Shown here: positions 40,695 to 49,348 of the stretch, piece after piece
Numbering within the stretch: position 1 is the first letter of the stretch
Layout of the letters: every line of letters starts with the position of its first letter
Assembly (NCBI GenBank): GCA_025934255.1
Contig: JAICYJ010000003.1
Span: 62,001-126,000 of the forward strand
DNA length: 64,000 nucleotides
Source of the DNA: Thermoleophilia bacterium
GTDB taxonomy: Bacteria; Actinomycetota; Thermoleophilia; Gaiellales; JAICJC01
Reading direction: 5' to 3'
Notes under the pieces: generated by a model
The model's input: the letters and a program-made list of their open reading frames with translations, nothing else
The model's database searches: none
Told to the model about the DNA's origin: nothing
Program-made: the position numbers and the translations under genes

Positions 40695-42598
40695 AGGTTC
40701 GCCTTCCCGAGGAAGAACACGGCCACCAGTGCCGCGCCGCCCGCCAGCACGGTCACGTACTGCCGCACGATCCCCGACTGGGCCAGCGCGGTGGCTCTGG
40801 CCACGGTCGCCACCGTGGTGCGCGCCAGCCACAGCGAGCCGCCGATGATCCAGCGCTCACCGATGCTGTCGAACGTGACGGCCAGCCATACCGCCGGGCG
40901 GTAGCCGATGTTGTAGTAGAGCTCGTCCCAGCCGAACTTGGCCTCGGCGATCGTGGCCATGGTCTGGAACCGGCTGCGCACCGCGGCCACCCGGGCCGGG
41001 TCGTCATACAGCCGCCACACGTACAGCGCGCCGGCTCCGCCCAGGCCCCAGGCCAGCGCCGTCGTAAGGATGTCCTGCGGGACGGTGGCCTCGATCGTGG
41101 GCGCGGACTGGGCGAGGAAGTCGCCGAAGAAGTTGGTGATGCCAAAGCCGACCGACAGGAACCCGACCAGCACCGCACCGGCCGCCAGCGCCGCGACCGG
41201 CAGGAACATCGTCCACGGCGCCTCGCCATGGCCGGTGTGCAGGTGCTCCTTGGCGTAGCCGCTCATCTCGCCGTAGAACACGAGCCGCATCAGCCGGGTG
41301 GCGTAGATGCCGGTGAAGGCGGCTCCCACCAGCCCGCCCACGTACACGATCCAGCCGGCGGTGCCGCCGCCGTGCAGCGCGCCCTCCAGGATCTCGTCCT
41401 TGGACATCGGCCAGAACCCGATCAGCGCGATCGTGCCCACCCACATCAGCATGGTCGTGCGCGGCATCACCTTGGAGAGCCCGCCCATCCTGCGCACGTC
41501 CTGCTCGTTTGCGAGCGCGTGGATGACGATGCCGGCGCCGAGGAACAGCAGCGCCTTGAAGAACGCGTGGGTGAGCAGGTGGAACATGCCTGCCGAGTCG
41601 TCGGCCACGCCCACGGCCGCGAACATGTAGCCGATCTGGCTCATGGTCGAGTAGGCGATGATGCGTTTGATGTCGGTCTGCACGAGCGCGATCACGCCCG
41701 CCATCAGCAGCGTGGCCACGCCGATCACCGCCACCAGCGTGCGCACGTTGGGTGCGTTGGCAAACAGCACGTGGCAGCGCGCGATCAGGTAGACGCCGGC
41801 CGTGACCATGGTGGCGGCGTGGATCAGGGCACTGACCGGAGTGGGGCCCTCCATTGCGTCGGGAAGCCATGTGTGGAGCGGGATCTGGGCCGATTTGGCG
41901 ACGGCGCCGGCCAGCAGCAGCAGCGCCACCCAGTTGGCGTTGGCGCTGCCCTTCGGCCACACATCGTGCGCGCGTGTGAACACCTCGTGGTAGTCGGTGG
42001 TGCCGAAGTCCCGCACCATCAGGAAGATCGCGATGGCGATGCCCACGTCGCCGATCGCGTTCATCACGAAGGCCTTCTTGGCGGCGGCGACCGGCGCCTC
42101 CTGCTCGTGCCAGAACCCGATCAGCAGGTAGGACGAGAGGCCGACCAGGCCCCAGCCGGCCAGCAGCAGCACGAAGTTGCCGGCCATCACCACCAGCAGC
42201 ATCGAGAATAAGAACAGGTTCATGTAGGCGAAGAAGCGCCGCTGCTTGGGGTCGCCGTGCATGTAGCCGATCGAGTACATGACGATCAGCGCGCCAACGC
42301 CGGACACGACCAGCATCTCGACCACCGACAGCTGATCGATCTGGATCGAGAGCGGCACGCGCAGCACGTGGACGTTGTGCGCTCCGGCCCACGTGTAGAG
42401 CGTGTAGACGTGGCTGCGCGCGCTCTCGCCCTCGCCCAGGATCGAGAAGAACACGGCGGCGCCGCAGATGAACGAGGCGAAGGCGATGGCCGTTGCCAGC
42501 CAGGAGGCGGGCTCGCGTCCGATCCGGTTGCCGGCCAGCGCCAGCACGACCACGCCGGCCAGCGGCAGGAACAGACACACCCAGGAGAGCGTCTCCAT
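40691..42598 (-). CDS. nuoL: NADH-quinone oxidoreductase subunit L
   Basis: 635 residues, the most distal membrane-arm subunit with its long lateral helix region near the C-terminus. Core motifs: NLFLFSMLLVVMAGNFVLLLAGWGLVGLSSYLLIGF (split in two helices), VAKSAQIPLHTWLPDAMEGPTPVSALIHAATMVTAGVYLI in two segments, and HAFFKALLFLGAGIVIHAL. Overlaps nuoK by one base (TGATG). Confidence 0.96.
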   Translation of the reverse strand: METLSWVCLFLPLAGVVVLALAGNRIGREPASWLATAIAFASFICGAAVFFSILGEGESARSHVYTLYTWAGAHNVHVLRVPLSIQIDQLSVVEMLVVSGVGALIVMYSIGYMHGDPKQRRFFAYMNLFLFSMLLVVMAGNFVLLLAGWGLVGLSSYLLIGFWHEQEAPVAAAKKAFVMNAIGDVGIAIAIFLMVRDFGTTDYHEVFTRAHDVWPKGSANANWVALLLLAGAVAKSAQIPLHTWLPDAMEGPTPVSALIHAATMVTAGVYLIARCHVLFANAPNVRTLVAVIGVATLLMAGVIALVQTDIKRIIAYSTMSQIGYMFAAVGVADDSAGMFHLLTHAFFKALLFLGAGIVIHALANEQDVRRMGGLSKVMPRTTMLMWVGTIALIGFWPMSKDEILEGALHGGGTAGWIVYVGGLVGAAFTGIYATRLMRLVFYGEMSGYAKEHLHTGHGEAPWTMFLPVAALAAGAVLVGFLSVGFGITNFFGDFLAQSAPTIEATVPQDILTTALAWGLGGAGALYVWRLYDDPARVAAVRSRFQTMATIAEAKFGWDELYYNIGYRPAVWLAVTFDSIGERWIIGGSLWLARTTVATVARATALAQSGIVRQYVTVLAGGAALVAVFFLGKANL

Positions 42599-42903
42599 CA
42601 GTGGCGAAGCGCCGTTAGCCGGTCGACGTCAAGGTCAGCCTTGCGCCGTGCCACCGCCACCACCAGCCCCAGGCCGACGACGACCTCGGAGGCTGCGATG
42701 CCCATCACGATCAGCGCGAACACCTGGCCGCTCTGGTCACCCCAGTAGCGCGAGAACGCGATCAACGTGAGGTTGCAGGAGTTCAGCATCAGCTCCACCG
42801 ATAGCAGCAGGATCAGCGGGCTGCGGCGGGTGAACACGCCGAACATGCCGATCCCGAAGACGATCGCAGACACCGACACGAAGTACTCGACGCCGATGTG
42901 CAT
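42598..42903 (-). CDS. nuoK: NADH-quinone oxidoreductase subunit K
   Basis: 101 residues, three helices. FGIGMFGVFTRRSPLILLLSVELMLNSCNL carries the conserved Glu in the second helix (SVELMLN); a second Glu follows in the third helix (AASEVVVGLGLVVAV). These acidic residues are part of the central proton-transfer path. One-base overlaps with nuoJ and nuoL. Confidence 0.95.
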   Translation of the reverse strand: MHIGVEYFVSVSAIVFGIGMFGVFTRRSPLILLLSVELMLNSCNLTLIAFSRYWGDQSGQVFALIVMGIAASEVVVGLGLVVAVARRKADLDVDRLTALRH

Positions 42904-43535
42904 CAGCCGCCGTCCTCGTCCTTGCGGGGCATGTGGTGCACGGGGAAGGCCGTCTCGGCCCCCATCACGGCGGCCTGCAGCTCCAGCTCGGGCTGGGGCC
43001 GCGGGGCCGGGAAGTCGTCCGGCTGGTCGACCCGCGGGCTGGGCCGCTTGGAGCCGAGCACGACGGCGCCAACCGCCGCCACCAGCAGCAGGATCGAGGT
43101 GGCCTCGAATCCCAGCAGGTAGCGTGAGAAGAAGCTGTTGGCGACGAGGCTGGGGTTGCCGAACTGATCGGTGACCGTCTTGCCGGGGCCGAACGCCTGG
43201 CTTGCGACCGCGACCACGATCTCGATCACCACCGCCGCGCCCGCCACCACCGCCGCTCCCAGCTGCCACAGCGGGATGTCGCGCGTGGGCTCGTCGGCGC
43301 GGTTGCCGAGGTAGGCGATCACGAACAGGAACATGATCATCACCGCACCGGCGTAGACGATCACCTGCGCGGCGGCCAGGAAGTCGGCCTGCAGCAGCAG
43401 GTACATGGTGGCCAGCGAGACCAGGTGCATGATCAGCGACAGGGCCGAGTAGAACGGGTTCACGGACAGCACCACGCCCAGCGCCGAGGCGATCGCCAGC
43501 GCCGACGCGGCGACGAACACGATGTCGTAGGTCAC
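42903..43535 (-). CDS. nuoJ: NADH-quinone oxidoreductase subunit J
   Basis: 210 residues from GTG (overlap GTGA with nuoI). Five helices in the first 150 residues with the conserved MYLLLQADFLAAAQVIVYAGAVMIMFLFVI (the tyrosine-containing pi-bulge helix). A polar C-terminal tail of about 45 residues (GSKRPSPRVDQPDDFPAPRP ... HHMPRKDEDGG) extends beyond the usual end, facing the cytoplasm. It is longer than E. coli NuoJ. Confidence 0.94.
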   Translation of the reverse strand: MTYDIVFVAASALAIASALGVVLSVNPFYSALSLIMHLVSLATMYLLLQADFLAAAQVIVYAGAVMIMFLFVIAYLGNRADEPTRDIPLWQLGAAVVAGAAVVIEIVVAVASQAFGPGKTVTDQFGNPSLVANSFFSRYLLGFEATSILLLVAAVGAVVLGSKRPSPRVDQPDDFPAPRPQPELELQAAVMGAETAFPVHHMPRKDEDGG

Positions 43536-44029
43536 GCCGGGCCGTCCTCCTGGGCCGGGATGTCGTAGGGGTCGACCGGTGCCACCGGCGTGCGCCGGGC
43601 CTCTGGCCCGGGCTCCAGCAGCATCTGCTTGGTGTAGACCAGCGCGTCGCGCGACATCTCGGCCAGCTCGTAGTCGTGGCCGAGCGTGATCGCGTCGAAC
43701 GGGCAGGCCAGCTCGCAGTAGCCGCAGAAGATGCAGCGGCTCATGTTGATCTCGTAGATGCGCGCGTACCGCTCGCCGGGCGAGTAGCGCTCCTCGGGCG
43801 TGTTCTCGGCGGCCACCACGCGGATGCAGTCGGCCGGGCAGGCCGCGGCGCAGAGCGAGCATCCGACGCACTTCTCGAGGCCGTTCTCGTGCCGGTGCAG
43901 GCGGTGCCGTCCGCGGAAGCGCGGGTACACCGGGCGCTTGTACTCGGGGAACTGCTGCGTCACCGGCTTTCGGAACAGGTGCCGGAAGGTGACGCTGAAG
44001 CCCTTGAGGTTGTCGGTGACTGGACTCAT
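43532..44029 (-). CDS. nuoI: NADH-quinone oxidoreductase subunit I
   Basis: 165 residues with two [4Fe-4S] ferredoxin motifs, CVGCSLCAAACP and CIFCGYCELACP, which hold clusters N6a and N6b between the peripheral arm and the quinone site. An amphipathic N-terminal helix (LKGFSVTFRHLFRKPVTQQ) lies on the membrane. ATGA overlap with nuoH. Confidence 0.96.
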   Translation of the reverse strand: MSPVTDNLKGFSVTFRHLFRKPVTQQFPEYKRPVYPRFRGRHRLHRHENGLEKCVGCSLCAAACPADCIRVVAAENTPEERYSPGERYARIYEINMSRCIFCGYCELACPFDAITLGHDYELAEMSRDALVYTKQMLLEPGPEARRTPVAPVDPYDIPAQEDGPA

Positions 44030-45021
44030 GCTCGATAGGCCACGATCGCGGAGGTGACCAGCAGGTTGACCGTTGCCAAGGGCAGCAACACCTTCCAGCC
44101 GATCGTCATCAGCCGGTCGTAGCGCACGCGGGGAAGCGTCGAGCGCACCCAGATCGACAGGAACAGGAAGATGAACATCTTGATCAGCATCCACAGCGGG
44201 CCCGGCAGCACCGGCCCGTCGTAGCCACCAAGGAACAGGATCGATGCCAGGGCCGAGAACGCGATCAGGGCGATGTACTCGGCGTTCTGGAACATCGCCC
44301 AGCGCATGCCGCCGTACTCGGTGTGGTAGCCGGCCACCAGTTCGCCCTCGGCCTCCGGCAGGTCGAACGGGATCCGGCTGACCTCGGCCGTCGACGCCAG
44401 CAGGTAGATCACGAAGCCGGCGAACTGCGGCACGATGTACCAGACCCCGTCGCGCTGCTGGGCGTCGACGATGCCGGTCAGAGACAGCGTCTGCGACATC
44501 ATCACAACGCCGATCACGGCCAGCGCCAGGCTCACCTCGTAGCTGACCAGCTGGGAGACGGCGCGCATCGAGCCGTACAGCGAGTACTTGGAGCTGGACG
44601 ACCAGCCGCCCACCAGGAACCCGTAGAAGCTGAACGAGCCGAGCGCGAACACCAGCAGCAGGGCGACGTTGGGATCGGCGATCCACAGGTAGATCTGGTA
44701 GTCGGTGCCGGGGATCGTGGCCTGGCCGCCGAACGGCACCACCGAGAACACCATCAGCGCGCTGAACAGCGAGATCACCGGCGCCACCAGGTACAGGAAG
44801 GCGCTCGAGCCGACCGGGATCAGGCTCTCCTTCTGGATCAGCTTGCCCAGGTCGGCGATCGGCTGCAGCAGGCCGAACGGGCCTACCCGGTTGGGGCCGA
44901 GGCGCACCTGGAAGCGACCGATCAGCCGCCGTTCGAACCAGGTCATGAACGCGAACATCACCATCACCAGGTTGACCAGCACGAACGACTTGATGGCGGT
45001 GACGATGAACCCGTCAGGCAT
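44026..45021 (-). CDS. nuoH: NADH-quinone oxidoreductase subunit H
   Basis: 331 residues, about eight helices; forms part of the quinone-reduction chamber. Signature segments: RFQVRLGPNRVGPFGLLQPIADLGKLIQKE, STAEVSRIPFDLPEAEGELVAGYHTEYGGMRWAMF and WVRSTLPRVRYDRLMTIGWKVLLPL (each conserved in the family). Overlaps nuoG by 8 bases. Confidence 0.97.
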   Translation of the reverse strand: MPDGFIVTAIKSFVLVNLVMVMFAFMTWFERRLIGRFQVRLGPNRVGPFGLLQPIADLGKLIQKESLIPVGSSAFLYLVAPVISLFSALMVFSVVPFGGQATIPGTDYQIYLWIADPNVALLLVFALGSFSFYGFLVGGWSSSSKYSLYGSMRAVSQLVSYEVSLALAVIGVVMMSQTLSLTGIVDAQQRDGVWYIVPQFAGFVIYLLASTAEVSRIPFDLPEAEGELVAGYHTEYGGMRWAMFQNAEYIALIAFSALASILFLGGYDGPVLPGPLWMLIKMFIFLFLSIWVRSTLPRVRYDRLMTIGWKVLLPLATVNLLVTSAIVAYRA

Positions 45022-47305
45022 CGGCAGTCTCCTCGGGCGCGGCCCGCAGCTCGCCCGGCCCGACGTACGGCACCGCCGTCGCCAGCCGCACGACGCCCCG
45101 TCGCAGCCGCCGCTGCACCAGCGCGGCGCCGGTCAGGGAGGCGCCGGCGAAGCTGACCTCGACCCGGTCGCCGGTGGCGACGCCGATCTGCTGGGCGTCG
45201 TCGTGTGAGATCTCGATGCCGCTGCGGCGCTGGAAGTGCAGCGCCGGGGCGCCCTCCACGGTCGGCCCGCTCATCAGCTGGCGGTAGCCGACCACGATCG
45301 TTCCCTCCGGCTCGCCCTCGGCGACATGCGGCGCGGGCGGCGCCTGGCCGGAGCCGGAGGCCGGCTCGGGGCGCACGCCGCGCTCGCCGATCCCGGCCCA
45401 GGTGAGGCCGGCAAACGCCGCGCGCGAGCCAGCCATGTCGGCAAACACTGCGGGCGGCTGATCGGGCATGTCGAGGCCCAGCCGCCGGCCCAGCTCTGCC
45501 GCCAGCACGATCCCGTCGAGCACGCCCGGCGGCGGCGGCACGGCCGCCCGCAGGCGCTGCACGCGGCCCTCGATGTTGGTCATGGTGCCCTCCTTCTCGA
45601 GCGGCATAGGGGACGGCACGATCGTCGTCGCCCAGCCACTGGAGCCGGTCTGGAACGGGCTCACCTGCAGCGCGAAGAAGGCGCGCTCCATCAGCCCCCG
45701 CCAGCGGTCGCCGCCGGGCCAGCCCCCCACCGGGTCGGCGCCGAGCAGCACCACGGCCTTGACGCGGCCCTGCTCGACGGCCTCCAGGGCCTCGGCCGGT
45801 GTGTGCGTCCCCAGGCCCGCGGCCTGGCAGCCGAGCTCGTTCGCGGCCAGCGGCGTGGGCAGCACGCGGCAGCCGCTGGCGTGCGCGACGTGGGCCAGCA
45901 CCGTTGCCACCGGCGCGCTCATGCGACCGTTCCAGAGGATCACCGAACGGTCGCTGAGGCCCTTCAGCGCCACGCCCTGGGACGCGGCGAGCAGCGCCGC
46001 GTGGGTGGTGCCCGGCGCGGCCGAGACGTGCTCGGCTGCGTGCAGCGTGTCCAGGCGTGTGGCGCCGGCGCCGATCGTGACGACGCGCGCGCCGCGGTCG
46101 ACCGCTCGACGGATGCGCAGCTCCAGGATCGGCGCGCGGTGCACCAGGTCGGTGGCTCCGGCGACGACGATCAGGTCGGCGTCGTCCAGGTCGGCGATCG
46201 TGGCCGAGTGCGCGGCCAGCTCACCCCAGCCGGCGCCGCCCTCAGGCCCGCATACGATCGGGCCGCCGCCGAGTGCCTGCTCCTGGATGCGCGCCCACAG
46301 GTGCGCCTCCTCGCTGGTCTGGTCGCCGGAGGCGATGATCGCCACCGAGCCGGGGCCGAACCGCTCGACCGCCGCCCGCAGCCGGTCGGCGATGTGGTCG
46401 AGCGCCGTGGAGCCGTCCACCGGCTCCAGCCCGCGGCCGCCGCGGATCAGGGGAGTGGTGATGCGCTGCTCGGACTCCAGGCTGGGGAACGTGTAGCGGC
46501 CCCGGTCGCAGAGCCAGCCGTCGTCGACCGCCGGGTTGTTGCGCGACAGCACCCGCGCCACCTGGCCCTCGCGGATGGTCGCGTACGTGTTGCAGCCGAT
46601 CGGGCACTCTCCGCACACCGTCGGGATGTTCTGGATCTCCCACGGCCGGCCGCGGAACCGGTAGGAGATGGAGGTGAGCGCGCCCACGGGGCACAGCTCG
46701 GTGACGTTGCCGGAGAACTCGCCGTCGTACGGCCGGCCCTCGAAGGTGGTGATGATCGAGTTCGCGCCGCGATGCTCCGTCACCAGCTGCAGGTCGCCGG
46801 ACACGTCCTCGCTGAACCGCGTGCAGCGGTAGCAGAGGATGCAGCGCTCGCGATCGAGCTTGATCAGCGGCGAGATCGGCACCGGCTTGGTGTGGGTGCG
46901 TTTCGGCAGCGTCATGCGAGTGCTGCCGGGGCCGTAGCGGAAGGTCAGATCCTGCAGTGGGCACTCACCGCCCTTGTCACAGATCGGGCAGTCGAGCGGG
47001 TGGTTGATCAGGAGGAACTCGAGCACGGCGTCCTGGCCCTCGCGGGCACGGTCGGAGTGCGAGTGCACGACCATGCCATCGGTGACCGGCGTGGTGCAGG
47101 CGGTCTGCAGCTTGGGGATGCCCTCGATCTCGACCAGGCACATGCGGCAGGCGCCGACGGCGGCGCCCAGGCGCGGCTCGTAGCAGAACACCGGCACCTC
47201 GATGCCGGCCTCGGCCGCCGCCTCGACCAGCGACATGCCCTTGGGCACGGTCACCTCGCGGTCGTTGATGGACAACGTGACGGTGTCGGTCTCGACCGTC
47301 GCCAT
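45014..47305 (-). CDS. nuoG: NADH-quinone oxidoreductase subunit G
   Basis: 763 residues. The N-terminal ferredoxin domain binds a [2Fe-2S] cluster (C41, C53, C56, C70). Next is the N5 motif HPLDCPICDKGGEC (HxxxCxxCxxxxxC) and the N4 region RCILCYRCTRF. A complete CxxCxxxCx27C (CGECPIGC, then 27 residues to CDRGRY) should bind the extra cluster N7, present in E. coli and Thermus but absent from mitochondria. The rest is a molybdopterin-oxidoreductase-like domain that is degenerate in complex I. Stop of the small ORF upstream overlaps the ATG (TGATG). Confidence 0.95.
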   Translation of the reverse strand: MATVETDTVTLSINDREVTVPKGMSLVEAAAEAGIEVPVFCYEPRLGAAVGACRMCLVEIEGIPKLQTACTTPVTDGMVVHSHSDRAREGQDAVLEFLLINHPLDCPICDKGGECPLQDLTFRYGPGSTRMTLPKRTHTKPVPISPLIKLDRERCILCYRCTRFSEDVSGDLQLVTEHRGANSIITTFEGRPYDGEFSGNVTELCPVGALTSISYRFRGRPWEIQNIPTVCGECPIGCNTYATIREGQVARVLSRNNPAVDDGWLCDRGRYTFPSLESEQRITTPLIRGGRGLEPVDGSTALDHIADRLRAAVERFGPGSVAIIASGDQTSEEAHLWARIQEQALGGGPIVCGPEGGAGWGELAAHSATIADLDDADLIVVAGATDLVHRAPILELRIRRAVDRGARVVTIGAGATRLDTLHAAEHVSAAPGTTHAALLAASQGVALKGLSDRSVILWNGRMSAPVATVLAHVAHASGCRVLPTPLAANELGCQAAGLGTHTPAEALEAVEQGRVKAVVLLGADPVGGWPGGDRWRGLMERAFFALQVSPFQTGSSGWATTIVPSPMPLEKEGTMTNIEGRVQRLRAAVPPPPGVLDGIVLAAELGRRLGLDMPDQPPAVFADMAGSRAAFAGLTWAGIGERGVRPEPASGSGQAPPAPHVAEGEPEGTIVVGYRQLMSGPTVEGAPALHFQRRSGIEISHDDAQQIGVATGDRVEVSFAGASLTGAALVQRRLRRGVVRLATAVPYVGPGELRAAPEETADA

Positions 47306-47484
47306 CAGCCAGCCTCGTCCTCGTCGTCGTCCTCGTCTTCGCCCTCGTCCCACAGCGCCTCGGCCAGCTCGATCTCCTCGGGAGCCTCGGCCGCGGCGAT
47401 CACCTCAGGCACGACCAGCTCGGGATCCTCCCCGTTCTCCAGCCGCCGGCGGGCGCGCAGGAATGCCTCGCGGAACTCGCTCAC
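47305..47484 (-). CDS. 59-residue acidic protein between nuoF and nuoG
   Basis: A GTG at 47484 overlaps the nuoF stop (GTGA) and the stop at 47305 overlaps the nuoG start (TGATG), the same linkage seen at every nuo junction, so this is very probably a real cistron. The protein (VSEFREAFLRARRRLENG, then EDPELVVPEVIAAAE, ending in a run of Glu/Asp such as EGEDEDDDEDEAG) has one basic N-terminal helix and an extremely acidic tail. No family recognised. An accessory subunit or assembly factor of complex I is the natural guess. Confidence 0.65.
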   Translation of the reverse strand: MSEFREAFLRARRRLENGEDPELVVPEVIAAAEAPEEIELAEALWDEGEDEDDDEDEAG

Positions 47485-48788
47485 GACACGGCCGCCGGTT
47501 CGTGGTACAGGCCCGAGATCGGGCTGTGCTCCGTGAACGGGCAGCCGCCCTCGTCGATGTGGCGCTGGAACTCGTCGCGGAAGTGGGTGACGTAGCTCGC
47601 CACCGGCATCGCCATCGCGTCGCCCAGCGGGCACAGGCAGTTGCCGAGGATGCGGTCGCACACGTTCAGCAGCAGGTCGAGCTCGCCCTGGCGCGCCTCG
47701 CCCATCTCGATGCGCCGGATGATGTCCACGCCCCAGCGCGTGCCCTCGCGGCAGGGCGTGCACTTGCCGCAGCTCTCGTGCTTGTAGAACTCCGACACGC
47801 GCAGCGCCAGCTGCACCATGCAGGTGCGGTCGTCGATCACGATGATCGCGCCGGAGCCGGCCATCGAGCCGGCGGCCGCGATCGACTCGAAATCGATGTG
47901 GGTGTCGATCTGGTCGGGCATCAGGATCGGTGCGGACGAGCCGCCCGGGATGATCGCCTTCATCGTGCGGCCGTCCGGCATGCCGCCGCCGTGGCCCTCG
48001 ATCAGCTCCCGCAGGGTCGCTGTCAGCGGCAGCTCGTAGTTGCCCGGCCGCTTGACGTTGCCCGACAGCGAGAACACGCGCGTGCCCTTCGACCGCTCGG
48101 TGCCGATCTCCGCGTAGGCCGCGCCGCCCATCTCCAGGATGTAGGGCACCGACGCCAGCGTCTCCACGTTGTTGACCAGCGTGGGGGCGGCGTAGAGGCC
48201 GGCCACGGCTGGGAACGGCGGCTTTGAGCGGGGCTGTCCCCGCTCTCCCTCGAGCGACGACAGCAGCGCCGTCTCCTCACCGCAGATGTAGGCGCCCGCG
48301 CCTCGGTGCAGGACGACGGTGGCGTCGTAGCCCGAGCCCAGCACATCCGCGCCGACGAAGCCCCGCTCGCGCGCCTGCTGAAGCGCCGTCATCAGCACCT
48401 CGAACTCGGCCCGGTACTCGCCGCGGATGTAGATGAAGGCCGACGTGGCGCCGATCCCGAAGCTCATCGTGATAACGCCCTCGATCAGCGCGTGGGGGTT
48501 GCGCAGCATGATCTCGCGGTCCTTGAACGTGCCCGGCTCCGACTCGTCGGCGTTCACGCACAGGTAGGCGGGCTTTCGGTCCTTGGGCAGGAACGAGGCC
48601 TTGCGCCCGGTCGGGAACCCGGCCCCGCCGCGGCCGCGTATGCCGGAGCCGTCGACCGCGGCGATGACGTCCTCGGGCGCCCCGGCGAGGGCCTTGGTGA
48701 GCTGCCGGTAGCCGCCGGCCCGCTCGTAGTCGCCGATGTCGCGGCGGTCGCCGTCGAAGTCGAGCAGGATGCGCAGGTCGGTGGTCAT
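47481..48788 (-). CDS. nuoF: NADH-quinone oxidoreductase subunit F
   Basis: 435 residues; the NADH- and FMN-binding subunit. Motifs: GIRGRGGAGFPTGRKASF (NADH/FMN), VNADESEPGTFKDREIM (FMN site), CGEETALLSSLEG and ESCGKCTPCREGT with C(L)CPLG further on for [4Fe-4S] N3. ATGA overlap with nuoE, GTGA with the small acidic ORF. Confidence 0.97.
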   Translation of the reverse strand: MTTDLRILLDFDGDRRDIGDYERAGGYRQLTKALAGAPEDVIAAVDGSGIRGRGGAGFPTGRKASFLPKDRKPAYLCVNADESEPGTFKDREIMLRNPHALIEGVITMSFGIGATSAFIYIRGEYRAEFEVLMTALQQARERGFVGADVLGSGYDATVVLHRGAGAYICGEETALLSSLEGERGQPRSKPPFPAVAGLYAAPTLVNNVETLASVPYILEMGGAAYAEIGTERSKGTRVFSLSGNVKRPGNYELPLTATLRELIEGHGGGMPDGRTMKAIIPGGSSAPILMPDQIDTHIDFESIAAAGSMAGSGAIIVIDDRTCMVQLALRVSEFYKHESCGKCTPCREGTRWGVDIIRRIEMGEARQGELDLLLNVCDRILGNCLCPLGDAMAMPVASYVTHFRDEFQRHIDEGGCPFTEHSPISGLYHEPAAVS

Positions 48789-49348
48789 GCGTCCGGCTCC
48801 GCGTCGGCCCGCAGCCGGGCGACCAGCTCCGGCACCTGCTCGGCCGGGAGCGGCTCGTGGTAGCGCTCGTTGACCGACACCACCGGGCCCCAGCCGCAGC
48901 CTCCGTAGCACTCGACCGTCTTCAGCGTGAACAGGCCGTCCTCGCTGGTCTCGCCGGGGTGGATGCCGAGCTCTCGCTCGAAGGCCCGCATCGTGCCGGC
49001 GGCGCCGACCAGCGCGCAGGAGACGTTCGTGCACACGCAGATCTCGTAGCGTCCGGTCGGCGTCAGCCTGAACATGTCGTAGAACGAGGCCACGCTCTTG
49101 CAGAACGCGGGCGTGAAGCCGGTCGCGTCGGCCACCGCGTCGAACGCCTGCTCCGACAGCCAGCCGTACTCGTCCTGTGCCAGGCGCAGGGCCGGCACCA
49201 CAGCCGACTTGCGCTCCGGGTAGAGCGCGATCACGTCCTGGATGCGGTCGTAGAGCGGCCGCGTGTCGTCGCTCGCGGGCAGCGGCGCGGGCCACGTGGG
49301 GCGCGTCTCACGGGCGCCGGCGAGGGTCTGGGCGTCCGACGGTTCCAC
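48785..49348 (-). CDS. nuoE: NADH-quinone oxidoreductase subunit E
   Basis: 187 residues. A thioredoxin-like fold carrying [2Fe-2S] N1a: CTNVSC (C-x4-C) and CYGGC (C-x3-C) in VECYGGCGWGPVV. The helical N-terminus ALYPERKSAVVPALRLAQDEYGWL is typical. GTG start at 49348 overlapping the nuoD TAG by one base. Confidence 0.95.
   Translation of the reverse strand: MEPSDAQTLAGARETRPTWPAPLPASDDTRPLYDRIQDVIALYPERKSAVVPALRLAQDEYGWLSEQAFDAVADATGFTPAFCKSVASFYDMFRLTPTGRYEICVCTNVSCALVGAAGTMRAFERELGIHPGETSEDGLFTLKTVECYGGCGWGPVVSVNERYHEPLPAEQVPELVARLRADAEPDA

Noticed and set aside
39399..42211. Long plus-strand frames opposite nuoM and nuoL
   Set aside because: Arg/Gln/His-rich shadows of real membrane-protein genes with no recognisable fold or ribosome-binding site.
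45236..47536. Very long open frame opposite nuoG (over 700 codons on the plus strand)
   Set aside because: It is antisense to a complete nuoG with all Fe-S motifs; GC-rich third positions create such shadow frames. The translation has no domain and is dominated by Arg, Gly, His and Gln.
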